DNA from: Deltaproteobacteria bacterium
GTDB lineage: Bacteria > Desulfobacterota > DSM-4660 > Desulfatiglandales > Desulfatiglandaceae
NCBI GenBank assembly: GCA_021737785.1
Contig: JAIPDI010000018.1
Span: forward strand, 1-64,000
Length of the DNA: 64,000 nucleotides
Reading direction: 5' to 3'
The translations under genes were made by a program, and so were the position numbers. This document shows, piece after piece, positions 1 to 8,050 of this stretch; the first letter of the stretch is position 1, and each line of letters starts with the position of its first letter. A model generated the notes under the pieces. That model was not told the origin of the DNA, searched no databases, and saw only the letters and a program-made list of their open reading frames with translations.

Positions 1-449
1 GTCTCATGCTTGAACTGATGGCCAGAGGCGGGATGAGGGTTGGTGAAGTCCTGAAACTCAGGGCGATGGACGTCCATGACCGGAAACTGACGCTGAGGGA
101 CCCGAAAAGCGGCAAAGAACGGGAGTATGTTTTCATCCCACAGAAAGTGGCTGACCGGCTCAAGGAATACATCAGGGACAACGGGATTCACCCGGACCAG
201 AGAATTTTTCCCTTGTCCTACGAGGCCACACGTAGCATGGTGAAAAAGGCAGGCAAAAGGGTCGGGATTCGGCTCAGGCCCCATGATCTCAGGAGACATG
301 CTGCGACATATGCCTCTCGGTCAGGTGTGCCCATCGAGATCGTGTCAAAAGTCATCTTACGGCATGCGAACCTGTCAACTACCCAGATTTATTTGGGAAA
401 AGTGCCTGACGCCGAGGCTATGAGGTGGATCGAGAACATCTATGCGTAA
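1..449 (+). CDS. Tyrosine recombinase/integrase, catalytic C-terminal part (5' end outside window)
   Basis: The open frame enters from the left edge, so this is the catalytic domain of a longer protein. Counting from the first in-window Met (base 6), the catalytic residues of the lambda-integrase/Xer family are visible: Arg11 in GGMRVGEVL, the H-x-x-R box at His93-Arg96 (HDLRRHAAT), His120 in LRHANLSTTQ, and the nucleophile Tyr129 in TQIYLG. The enzyme would cut and rejoin DNA at specific sites through a 3'-phosphotyrosine link. The TAA stop falls exactly where repeat copy A begins, so this recombinase may act on that repeat family. It could equally be a prophage or stand-alone XerC/D-like enzyme, because the DNA-binding arm is not in view. 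Confidence 0.9.
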   Translation, partial: LMLELMARGGMRVGEVLKLRAMDVHDRKLTLRDPKSGKEREYVFIPQKVADRLKEYIRDNGIHPDQRIFPLSYEATRSMVKKAGKRVGIRLRPHDLRRHAATYASRSGVPIEIVSKVILRHANLSTTQIYLGKVPDAEAMRWIENIYA

Positions 450-930
450 CGTGATCGGGCCGGGGTGGAGGCCATAAAGGCCTTCAGCCCTGCTGACTCT
501 TTTCGAATGACATATCCAATTGATATTAATAGACTTATTGGCATGCAAAGCCTGCCAGAGATGGCAGATATCCGTCAAAATCGGTGGTGCTGAATTTGTG
601 GGTTATCCAAAAGGAAAGCGCGGCGATCTTATTCTTGTAACACTGCTGATTAGGACCGGTTTCAGCCGCTGATACATCTAAGCAAAATATGATCAATCTT
701 AGCTCAATCGACAGCTTTCCGTTCTGATAGTGAGTCTATTTGGAAAACATTGCCTGTTTTGGTTGCACGGAAAGATCTCATGTGGTAGATATTCACTGAA
801 TCATTTGAAGCAGGACCCCCAATATCTTGTGGGTGCCAGAAAAGTTGAATGAATTCATAGGGCTGGGACCGACGTAGGCATATCTCAGGTTTTTGCTGGG
901 CCAGAATCTATGAGATTACGAAAATATATC
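447..930. repeat. Long intergenic repeat, copy A
   Basis: Copy A starts at the recombinase stop codon. Bases 447-700 align with copy C, and bases 518-900 align with copy B. Landmark words keep nearly the same spacing from the central palindrome (552-567, CTGCC-N6-GGCAG): a TTTTGGTTGC word at +205, a CCAGAAAA word near +287, and an ATAGGGCTGGGACC word near +305. I estimate 65-80% identity by eye. The minus-strand frame reading RSQPYEFIQLFWHPQDI is open in A but shifted in B. The A/B differences there are mostly amino-acid changing, so I do not read it as a protein under selection. The stretch 931-1341 up to the next gene shows nothing else I can name. Confidence 0.7.
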
Positions 931-1341
931 TGGCTATTTCGCATAGCCGACAGAAGAATCATATTCCATATTCACCAAGCCGCCGGGATCGGGGATATCC
1001 CAAGTACCGGTGGTCTATGATGGACTATGGATAAAACTCCGGACCTATGTCTCTTGTACGCCACCGGATTATCCCACACATACCGAAGAACCATTTCTGT
1101 TGACTTACTTGGCAAGTTGTTGCTGATAAGCCAAACACTCCTACCAAACCCATAACCTCGTAACAGGGGGTTATTGCATGGAGCAACCTCTCAAAATCTG
1201 TTGAGAATGTTTTCCGTTCGGAGGCACTGTCCGGATGGAGCGACTGTAAGCCTGGGAACATGGTCTTTTCAAAACCAGATTCAAACATTTGATAGTCAAA
1301 TTAATATCAACAGCGTTTCGCAACATTTGAAGGAGGTCCAA

Positions 1342-1941
1342 ATGAAAAGAGGAATCGTTTTTATCGGCGCTGCATTATCGTTATTAATTATGGCATCCCA
1401 ATCAACTGGTGAGATGAAGATAACCCCTGATGGCGTGACATTTCCAAACGCCTCCACCCAGACCATGGCCGCTACCCCGCCGTGGTCGCAGATATTGCCG
1501 GCTGCTGATCGATTTCAGCTCGTGATGGGAAGGCTTGTGCTCGACCCCATCGTCCATATGGAATACCCTGCCGTTCTGGACAAAGAGACGGGGCTTGTCT
1601 GGCAGCGAGACACGGATAACGCCCTACGAGACTGGAATGGAGCTTGCGCTTATTGTTACATGTTGAGTCTGGGAGGCCGCAAAGGGTGGCGGCTTCCGAC
1701 CATAGAGGAGTTGTCCAGTCTGGTGGATCCAAGCCGAACCGACCCGGCCTTGCCAGAAGGCCATCCGTTTACCAATGTGAAAGTGGCTGATTTTCACTGG
1801 TCGAGCAGTAGTACCTACGCGGGCTACCCGGACGGCGCGTGGTACGTCGATTTCGACTTTGGGTTCGTGCACTACTACGCTAAGACGGGTGACTATTACG
1901 TCCGTTGTGTGCGCGGCGGACATGGGTATGATGCTCGGTGA
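1342..1941 (+). CDS. Exported DUF1566 (Lcl-type) domain protein
   Basis: This 199-residue protein begins at ATG 1342, chosen because AAGGAGGT lies 7 bases upstream. The open frame extends further 5' but without a ribosome site. Residues 1-25 form a signal peptide (Lys-Arg, then a hydrophobic stretch ending near SQSTG). The ITPDGVTFPNASTQT segment after it is common in deltaproteobacterial surface proteins. Residues 75-195 form the DUF1566/Lcl domain: GLVWQRD, then GGRKGWRLPTIEELSSLVD, then a Trp/Tyr-rich end with WSSSSTYAG and YVRCVRGG. Family members are extracellular and some bind host or matrix polymers; the target here is unknown. The domain has a C-type-lectin-like fold also used by diversity-generating retroelement targets, but no reverse transcriptase is nearby. 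Confidence 0.8.
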   Translation: MKRGIVFIGAALSLLIMASQSTGEMKITPDGVTFPNASTQTMAATPPWSQILPAADRFQLVMGRLVLDPIVHMEYPAVLDKETGLVWQRDTDNALRDWNGACAYCYMLSLGGRKGWRLPTIEELSSLVDPSRTDPALPEGHPFTNVKVADFHWSSSSTYAGYPDGAWYVDFDFGFVHYYAKTGDYYVRCVRGGHGYDAR

Positions 1942-2174
1942 TTGGATGATTTGAATTATTTGGTTATTGCAGTCTTGAGGGGGTACAGGGGGATTGTATC
2001 GCCCTGTTCGCGACCATTTTTTGAGACTCGACCGAAAGACGTGAAAGACGGGGTGCACTGAATTTAAAAATGGCCTATAAAGGTAAGCTGGAGAAGTTCT
2101 CCAAGGGCATTGGCTGTTTAAGCCAAAAAATGTATTTCAGGTTACCTGCTGATACGGCGGTTCAGACACGCTGA

Positions 2175-2488
2175 TCACCGAAGGCCCGCAAACAACAGAC
2201 GAAACGCATCAAGCAAACGGGCGTAACAGGTCGCTCGATCAAGACCATCCTCGGATAAGGCGTCAATGGGGCAGGCCTCTATACACTTCCCACCGTCCTT
2301 CTTTTTGCCATCTGCCAGTTCATCACGCCAGCCGGTTGCAGTGGCCGTATTTCTCTCAGACGCAGAAATCGATTGTCGGCCTTTGCACAGGCCATCATGG
2401 GCTTCCGCCAAATGTTTATCTGATTGTATTCCTCCGGGTAGCTGGCAGCGTAGTCTATGAGCCATTGCGAAAGTGTTTCGAAATCCAT
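2175..2488 (-). pseudogene. Degraded 4Fe-4S double-cluster (epoxyqueuosine reductase-like) protein
   Basis: Two overlapping minus frames each hold part of one protein. The first, from ATG 2488 with an AAAGGAA ribosome site, reads MDFETLSQWLIDYAASYPEE and then NIWRKPMMACAKADNRFLRL, which resembles the N-terminus of COG1600-like Fe-S proteins. The second, ending at 2175, reads GGKCIEACPIDALSEDGLD...CYARLLD, the ferredoxin-like cluster motif near the C-terminus of the same family. The middle is missing and the frame changes, so I call an internally deleted, frameshifted remnant. It lies 52 bases downstream of the HAD gene on the same strand, suggesting a former operon. The family assignment is moderate because little sequence is left. 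Confidence 0.55.
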
Positions 2489-2540
2489 AATTCCATTCCT
2501 TTTAAGCGATTGTCCGATTGCCGCAAAGGTGCCATGAAAA

Positions 2541-3245
2541 TCATACCCCCAGCTTGCGGCACAGCTCGTCGAAGTCCCGGGCTTCAATATCGAAATTGGG
2601 GTCATCCGGCTCCTCAAAACCTTCCGCCATGTTGTCCTCTTCAGGGACGTTGACATATGCCGTATGCAAACCGGCAGCCCGGGCTGCAGCCAGATCCCCT
2701 TCATGGGCAGCCACCATTATGGCTTCAGACGGCTTCAGCCCCAAAAGCCCTGTTGCTTTCAGGTAGGCCTGTAAAGACGGTTTGTAATAGCCCAAGAATT
2801 CACAGGACAAAATGCCGTCCCATTGGACACGGGCTCTCTTGGAACTCTGAACGATGCTCTCCCAACTCAAAATGGTGAGCACCACGACCGTGTATCGGGT
2901 CCGCAATCGGTCGATGGCTTCAGCCGCACCAGAAAAGGGCTTGAGATGACTCCAGGTCATTTCGACCAGAGATGTTTTGTCAAGCCCGTCCAGCAGTGGA
3001 TAGTCGCCCGCCATGTTCACCAATGCCTGAAGATGCATGTGGTCGGCGTTCATCCAAGGCAGGTTTCCCTGCCTGACTTGGGTATGAACCTTGAACATCT
3101 CTGCCCGCCACGCATTGGCAAAAGCGTCACTGTCGATAATCTCTCCTTTTTCATCGGCCAGTTTCTGAATGTTTTCCCGGGCCGTGTTCTTCCAGTCAAA
3201 CACGGTGCCCCCGACATCGAAAAATAGTCCTTTGACATTGTCCAT
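2541..3245 (-). CDS. HAD-superfamily hydrolase, haloacid dehalogenase type II-like
   Basis: This 234-residue protein starts at ATG 3245 behind TGGAGG. Motif I is FFDVGGTVFDW with nucleophile Asp10. Motif III is the Lys of YYKPSLQAYLKA, and motif IV is MVAAHEGDLAAARAAGL, a form typical of the (S)-2-haloacid dehalogenase subgroup. Motif II (VVLTILSWES) departs from the usual S-N-G end. Members hydrolyse C-halogen or phosphate bonds through an aspartyl intermediate in the cytoplasm; substrate cannot be read from sequence. The gene is followed by the broken Fe-S gene and lies between repeat copies A and B, away from core operons, consistent with an accessory function. Confidence 0.85.
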   Translation of the reverse strand: MDNVKGLFFDVGGTVFDWKNTARENIQKLADEKGEIIDSDAFANAWRAEMFKVHTQVRQGNLPWMNADHMHLQALVNMAGDYPLLDGLDKTSLVEMTWSHLKPFSGAAEAIDRLRTRYTVVVLTILSWESIVQSSKRARVQWDGILSCEFLGYYKPSLQAYLKATGLLGLKPSEAIMVAAHEGDLAAARAAGLHTAYVNVPEEDNMAEGFEEPDDPNFDIEARDFDELCRKLGV

Positions 3246-3787
3246 ATGGCCTCCAGTGGTCTTGATAAGCCGATTTCCATTCAGACGCTTCTGACAATGA
3301 ACCTGAAACTAAACCCCGATGTTGCACAAAATTTCGGAAGCTGCTTGAAATGAATCGCGTATGTGAGCTTGGAAGCAGCTGTCGAATGCCCTGCAAGGAC
3401 CTCATCATCTGTGCTGTCCCGGATAGGGCGGGTCAAGTGGTTTTGGCACATATATAGCAGGATATACCATTGCTTCATGCGGTTTTTAATGCAACATCGG
3501 GGTGAAACAAAAACGTTGTGCATTTCCTGTTGATTTAGATCTTCTACCCATTTAATGGAACAAAACCTTCTTTGATCCAACTGGTAACCAATGACCCCTT
3601 GTAATCGACTTTGTATCCCAATGATTTCATAGCATTCTCTTCAGTCTGAGTGACAATGATGACAAGCTTTAAAGACATGATCCCGGCCACTGAATTCAAG
3701 AATTTGCTGTTGGTCGGCTACCGAGAACTGATAGTCGTCGTTCACGGTACGGCGAAAAATTCGAGGTATGGTGCGTCTTTTCCGGTA
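3246..3787. other. Gene-free stretch with an inverted-repeat relic
   Basis: No convincing gene was found here on either strand; the 99-codon minus frame has no recognisable motif or ribosome site. The only structure is the terminal-inverted-repeat element annotated at 3313-3504. Confidence 0.6.
3313..3504. repeat. Candidate MITE or insertion-sequence remnant with 14-bp terminal inverted repeats
   Basis: ACCCCGATGTTGCA at 3313-3326 is repeated exactly in inverted orientation as TGCAACATCGGGGT at 3491-3504, giving a 192-bp unit. The interior has no open frame of transposase type. This is the layout of a non-autonomous miniature element or an internally deleted IS. I cannot identify the parent family, and no target-site duplication is obvious. 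Confidence 0.5.
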
Positions 3788-4551
3788 CTATTTGAACGAT
3801 CCGTGTCGTCCCATGCCTCCCGCAAAACGTGATGCTCCCTTTACAGTCTCCCCGCTTTCGATCGTCGCCAATCCAAGCTTAAACTCATTTTTCATGGCTT
3901 CTTCAAAAGACAATTCCAACGCTTCATAAGCGGAACGTCTATCGGACAGCACACAGTTCCAGGGGAACTGAGCGATTTCAAGGGCCAATTCTTCGGCCTG
4001 CTCTCTGGATTTTCCGTAAGGAACCACCCGGTTGGCTAGGCCCATCCTGAGCGCCTCCTCGGCGCCTACGGGCCGACCCGTCAGGATCATATCTAAAGCG
4101 TTGGAGACTCCGATCAATCGAGGCAAACGGACCGTGCCGCCGTCAATCAAGGGAACACCCCAACGTCGACAGAAGACGCCAAAAACGGCGTCTTCGTCCA
4201 TGACCCGAAGATCACACAGCAGGGCCAGTTCCAACCCTCCGGCCACGGCGTACCCGCTCACTGGGCAATGACTGGCTTGGGCAACTTCATGCGTGAAGGT
4301 CCCATGGGGGCATTGTCATCGGTTAACCAGCGATGGAAAATCCCCTTTGACAGAGATTTCAGGTCGGCACCTGCGCAAAAACAGTTGTCCGCCCCGGTCA
4401 GCACGGCCACTCTGGCATCCTTATCCGCCTCAAAATCTCGAAATGCATTGGCCAACGCCTTGGCCGTCGATGGATCTACGGCGTTGCGCACTTCCGGGCG
4501 ATTGATGATTATTGTTGTGACACGTGCTTCTTTTTCAATGATCACATTCAT
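3788..4551 (-). pseudogene. Enoyl-CoA hydratase/isomerase (crotonase), split by a frameshift
   Basis: The N-terminal half (from ATG 4551) carries the first oxyanion-hole segment, NCFCAGADLKSLS, and stops after KPVIAQ at 4258. The C-terminal half continues in another frame with SGYAVAGGLELALLCDLRV, then GVPLIDGGTVRLPRLIG, the active-site region of crotonases. Together they make about 250 residues, the normal family length. One missing G in CAG(G)TGAGC would explain the break. The two frames overlap as GTGA, so translational coupling is formally possible, but a frameshift is simpler. Crotonases act on enoyl-CoA thioesters in beta-oxidation and related pathways. A sequencing error cannot be excluded. 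Confidence 0.8.
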
Positions 4552-5670
4552 TCTTATTCTCCCTCGTCAAGCCACTAATCCGGATCTAATCTTCTCTGCT
4601 TTAGCCCTAATTTTATCCATATCGCCGGGAATCAAACTCCTTTCAATCTCACGTCGCAATTTTCTTTCATCGTACCGAAATTTGAAGAAAATTGTCAACA
4701 AGGGAATCCATTCCATCCATTCCATGAATCTGCATCTGTATAATAAGCAGCGGGAGGCTCCATGTCCTAATCAAATACAGACATTCAGCTGGCGGTTTTG
4801 AAAAGATGAGTAGATTGAGATCGCTTCAGATGCTTATAGTCTATCTAATTGATATTGCAGAATATTTAGCATCGAGGATGCTGCCAGAGATGGCAGATAT
4901 CTCAGGTTTTGAGAGGTCGCAATTCTTTGATATATCCAGAAGATAAGCCCGGTGGCTCCCTAAAGTTACTCCTCTCTGTTACGGCCGTCCAAGTCATTAA
5001 AAAAGATCATGCAAAACCGATCAACCTTGCCCCTATCGATATCTTTCCCTTTCAATAAAGACACTCTTAGAAAAGATCGTCTATTTTGGTTGCGCGTAGA
5101 GACGTGGTGTAGTAAGTATCAACAGAATCTCGCGGAACGGCACACCGCAATATGTTGTGGCTGCCAGAAAAACCTAATGAATCCATAGGGCTGGGACCGA
5201 GTAGGCATATGTAGCGTTTTTGGTGCGCCGAAATTTTTGAGGTTTCCAAAAGATGTACGAATGAAAGGACACACCGCTTCTGCGGATTTACAGCAAGCCG
5301 CTGAGTTGGAAGTCCAGTCCTGGAAATCACAGTGACAACCCCCATTTCCCGATATTCCCGAATAGCGGGAAAAGAACTTCTGGATACGCTGGATTTTCCT
5401 CCCCAAAGATCTCCCCAGCTTCAGTCAGCTGATAACGTTGGCAGTTGCAAGTCACGTGGCGACGGGTGATGGTGATTTTGCATGATTGCGGGTCAGCTCT
5501 ACTGCTGACTGTTAGTCTCTTAAATGAAAACTGGCGTTCTCCGGTGGCTAAAGAGCCGGGCGATATCCTGCACAGGAATGGAACGATTGAGAAGAGATGA
5601 AGGCGAAAAAGGCCTATTAAACAACAATTTGGTGAGTGGAATTGTCGGAAAAAATCGAAAGGAGAAACCG
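4552..5670. other. Gene-free stretch of 1.1 kb containing repeat copy B
   Basis: Apart from repeat copy B (4840-5260) I see no gene. The small open frames on both strands have no ribosome sites or recognisable motifs. The last 400 bases lead to the C45-family lipoprotein gene without a clear promoter. Confidence 0.6.
4840..5260. repeat. Long intergenic repeat, copy B
   Basis: Copy B is collinear with copy A from AATTGATATT (4847 versus 518 in A) to the ATAGGGCTGGGACC word (5184) and a few tens of bases further. The central palindrome CTGCCAGAGATGGCAG is at 4881-4896. Distances from palindrome to landmarks differ by only one or two bases from copy A across more than 300 bp, although about a third of the positions differ. 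Confidence 0.7.
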
Positions 5671-7254
5671 ATGAAAAAGATATCTTTTTCCAGGATTGTA
5701 TATTTGCTGTTAGCCTTGTGTTTTGGCACAGTTTTGGGGTGTTCAAGCGATAGCAGTGACACCCGCAAAGATTACAGCTATCTATTGAAGGGGGCCTTTC
5801 TTGAACAGCCTTCGGGAGAAAATCATCCCGCTATTTTGCATATTGAAGGCAATCATTATGAAATGGGCTTTCAGCAGGGATACCTTCTGGCGGATCGTAT
5901 CGCAGAGGCTTACAGCGCCTTTTTCACATTCACCGCATACCTGTATCATATTTTTCAGGGTGAAGAGATGGTGGTTCTCGAACAGACGCAGTTGAAGGCG
6001 TTTCATGAACTGCTGATTCAACAGTCCAAAAAATACTTCCTGAATGTTATTCAAGAGAAAACCCCCGAGCTTTTGGAGGAAATTCAGGGAATGGCGGATG
6101 GTTTGGCTGCAAAAGGATCTCCTTTTGGTTTTGATGATATCGTTGCCATGGCAGGCCTAATAGACGTAGTGGACAATGAAAACATGCTTTTTCTTGAGTT
6201 TTTTGAATTGGCGCCTAATGTGGCTGAATTGTCCATTTCAGGACTCGCTTGCTCGGGCTTTGCCGCCTGGGGGTCCGCCACATTCGATGGCAGAATCATC
6301 CATGGTGCAAACCAGGATCTTGTCAGTGTCGGCCTGCTGGATCAGACCATTGTTACCGTTGCGAAACCCGATACGGGGAATGCCTTCCTTCAGGTGAGCT
6401 TTCCCGGATGGTTTACCATGTCCGGCATGAACGAGGCGGGAATAACGGCAAGTGAAATGGCTTCCCCTTCCTCGGATACAAATCTTCTCGAAAATCCGGA
6501 AATTCCCCATACCCTGCATATGAGGATGATGGTCCAGTACGCCAATGACCTGGAACAGGCAACGGAGACGATTAAAACCTACGGCGGTGCGTCCGGATGG
6601 AACATCCTGGTTTCGGACGCCAATACCGGAGAAGCGGTGGATATCGAATGTTCGACCCTCAAGATTGGTCCCGTCTATCCCTGGGATGATCCCGCAACAC
6701 CTTCGGTAAATGAAGCTCAAGGACTGTGTGTTACAAACCAGTATATGTCATGTCCCGGGTTCCGCGGTTATTCGGGTGAGAATCTGACCGTGGATCAAAT
6801 GCAATACGACGGCGTGGATACATCCTCGTGGGGCACGGGAGATGAATATATGGTTAATTGGGAAGCCCAATTTCAGAAACAAGATTATGCACGTTCGGGA
6901 TCATGGGATCGTTGGAGCCGATTATGGGATTTGTACGCTTCCAAATACGAGACGATTACCGTTGAAGATGTGATCGCATTCATGAGCGATACAAAAGAAG
7001 GGCCACACGGGGGAATTATTTCCCATGCCTCTGAAGAGATAATTTGGTTTGACGGTGAACCTGTGCCGCAAATAAATGGTCCCGACAAAGCGATCACATA
7101 TTATTCACTTGCGAGCGTGTACAGTTGTGTCTTTGACCCTGAATCGAGCACAAAGGGTGTCGTATGGGTCGCGGCGGCCGGGGCCAAACCTGCTCAAAAT
7201 GGCGCATTTTACCCCATTGATTTTGGAGATTCGCTGAATAAAACAAATCAATAG
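5671..7254 (+). CDS. C45-family (acyltransferase-like NTN hydrolase) lipoprotein
   Basis: This 527-residue protein starts at ATG 5671, preceded by AAAGGAGA. Residues 1-24 are a lipoprotein signal peptide with lipobox VLGC (Cys24), so the protein is anchored in an envelope membrane. The region GNHYEMGFQQGYLLADRI fits the N-terminal strand of the C45/phospholipase-B-like family. ACSGFAAWGSATFDG supplies the likely N-terminal nucleophile Cys194 after self-cleavage, followed by GANQDL. Family members hydrolyse or transfer acyl groups of linear amides; the substrate is unknown. The length and position of Cys194 imply a prosegment of about 170 residues. It lies directly downstream of repeat copy B and appears monocistronic. 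Confidence 0.8.
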   Translation: MKKISFSRIVYLLLALCFGTVLGCSSDSSDTRKDYSYLLKGAFLEQPSGENHPAILHIEGNHYEMGFQQGYLLADRIAEAYSAFFTFTAYLYHIFQGEEMVVLEQTQLKAFHELLIQQSKKYFLNVIQEKTPELLEEIQGMADGLAAKGSPFGFDDIVAMAGLIDVVDNENMLFLEFFELAPNVAELSISGLACSGFAAWGSATFDGRIIHGANQDLVSVGLLDQTIVTVAKPDTGNAFLQVSFPGWFTMSGMNEAGITASEMASPSSDTNLLENPEIPHTLHMRMMVQYANDLEQATETIKTYGGASGWNILVSDANTGEAVDIECSTLKIGPVYPWDDPATPSVNEAQGLCVTNQYMSCPGFRGYSGENLTVDQMQYDGVDTSSWGTGDEYMVNWEAQFQKQDYARSGSWDRWSRLWDLYASKYETITVEDVIAFMSDTKEGPHGGIISHASEEIIWFDGEPVPQINGPDKAITYYSLASVYSCVFDPESSTKGVVWVAAAGAKPAQNGAFYPIDFGDSLNKTNQ

Positions 7255-8050
7255 TGACTAAATGAAAAAATAGGAAAAGGCAATCAGAGCGACTGGAATA
7301 TGTTCTTTCGCTTGAAAGCTCAAATGGGCACTTCTGAATCATGGTTTTTGCCAAAACCTAAATAAAAAACCTCGAAAGACAAATTCTCTTTCATGCACAC
7401 GCCTCGAAATATGGCGTTCGGCTTACTGGGCGTACCCGATAGTAAGTCAACCAATTCAAATGTCTTGGTATCTTCATTCAGATGAGCGAAAAGTCGGCCA
7501 TGACACACGTGGAATTCGAGAGGCAAGGGCCTGTAAATATCTCAGGTATGTCAGGTGGAAGCGGTTGGGTAGATGCCATCTACCCAACGCTATTATTTGA
7601 AAGCGGCTTCAAAGCTTGTGTCAAGGACCCTTACATTTTGTGGGCAATTCCTATAACATGATGAGGACGGGGTGGAGGCTAGGACGGTCTTCACCCTGCT
7701 GACTCTTTTGTGTGGCCGTAGCTTATTGATATTAAATGCTTTATTGGCATACGCAGCTTGCCAGAGATGGCAGTTATCTGTCAAAAGGATTGGTACTGAA
7801 CCCGTGAGATAACCAGATGGTAACTCCGTGTCGCCCGGAGCTTTCCAACTCTCACAATTTCCTCCCATTCGCTGATCTCTCCGAATGAATATTATCGAGA
7901 TACCCGTAAGCAAAACGATTGCGGCTAAAAGGACCCTATGATAAAGTACCTCCCTCAAAAAGACGCATCGGCTGTTTGCCATTTTTCGCTTTTGGTTTCA
8001 TGAGACCCATCGGCTTACCCAATATCATCCGACATAGAGGAGTGATTTTT
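7255..8050. other. Gene-free stretch of 0.8 kb containing repeat copy C
   Basis: The part 7255-7650 shows no gene I can support; a 68-codon minus frame (7320-7526) has no motif and no ribosome site. From 7654 the stretch is repeat copy C, and its end leads to the S41 protease gene. Confidence 0.6.
7654..7905. repeat. Long intergenic repeat, copy C
   Basis: Copy C matches copy A from its first base. TAAC at 7654 corresponds to TAAC at 447, followed by CGGGGTGGAGGC, CCTGCTGACTCTTTT, TTATTGGCAT and the palindrome core TGCCAGAGATGGCA at 7759-7772. The spacing from the left end to the palindrome equals that of copy A (105 bases). To the right it follows A up to the CGCTGAT word (7870), then a deletion of about 50 bases seems to separate the copies. 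Confidence 0.65.

Noticed and set aside
3281-3580. A 99-codon minus-strand frame
   Set aside because: It covers the inverted-repeat relic, has no ribosome site and no recognisable motif.
375-5345. A shared minus-strand protein in repeat copies A and B (frame with SQPY-x-FI and W-x-PQ)
   Set aside because: The frame is shifted in B, and most base differences between copies would change amino acids, so no protein-level selection is visible.
7320-7526. A 68-codon minus-strand frame between the C45 gene and repeat C
   Set aside because: It has no ribosome site, no motif, and lies in a decaying intergenic region.
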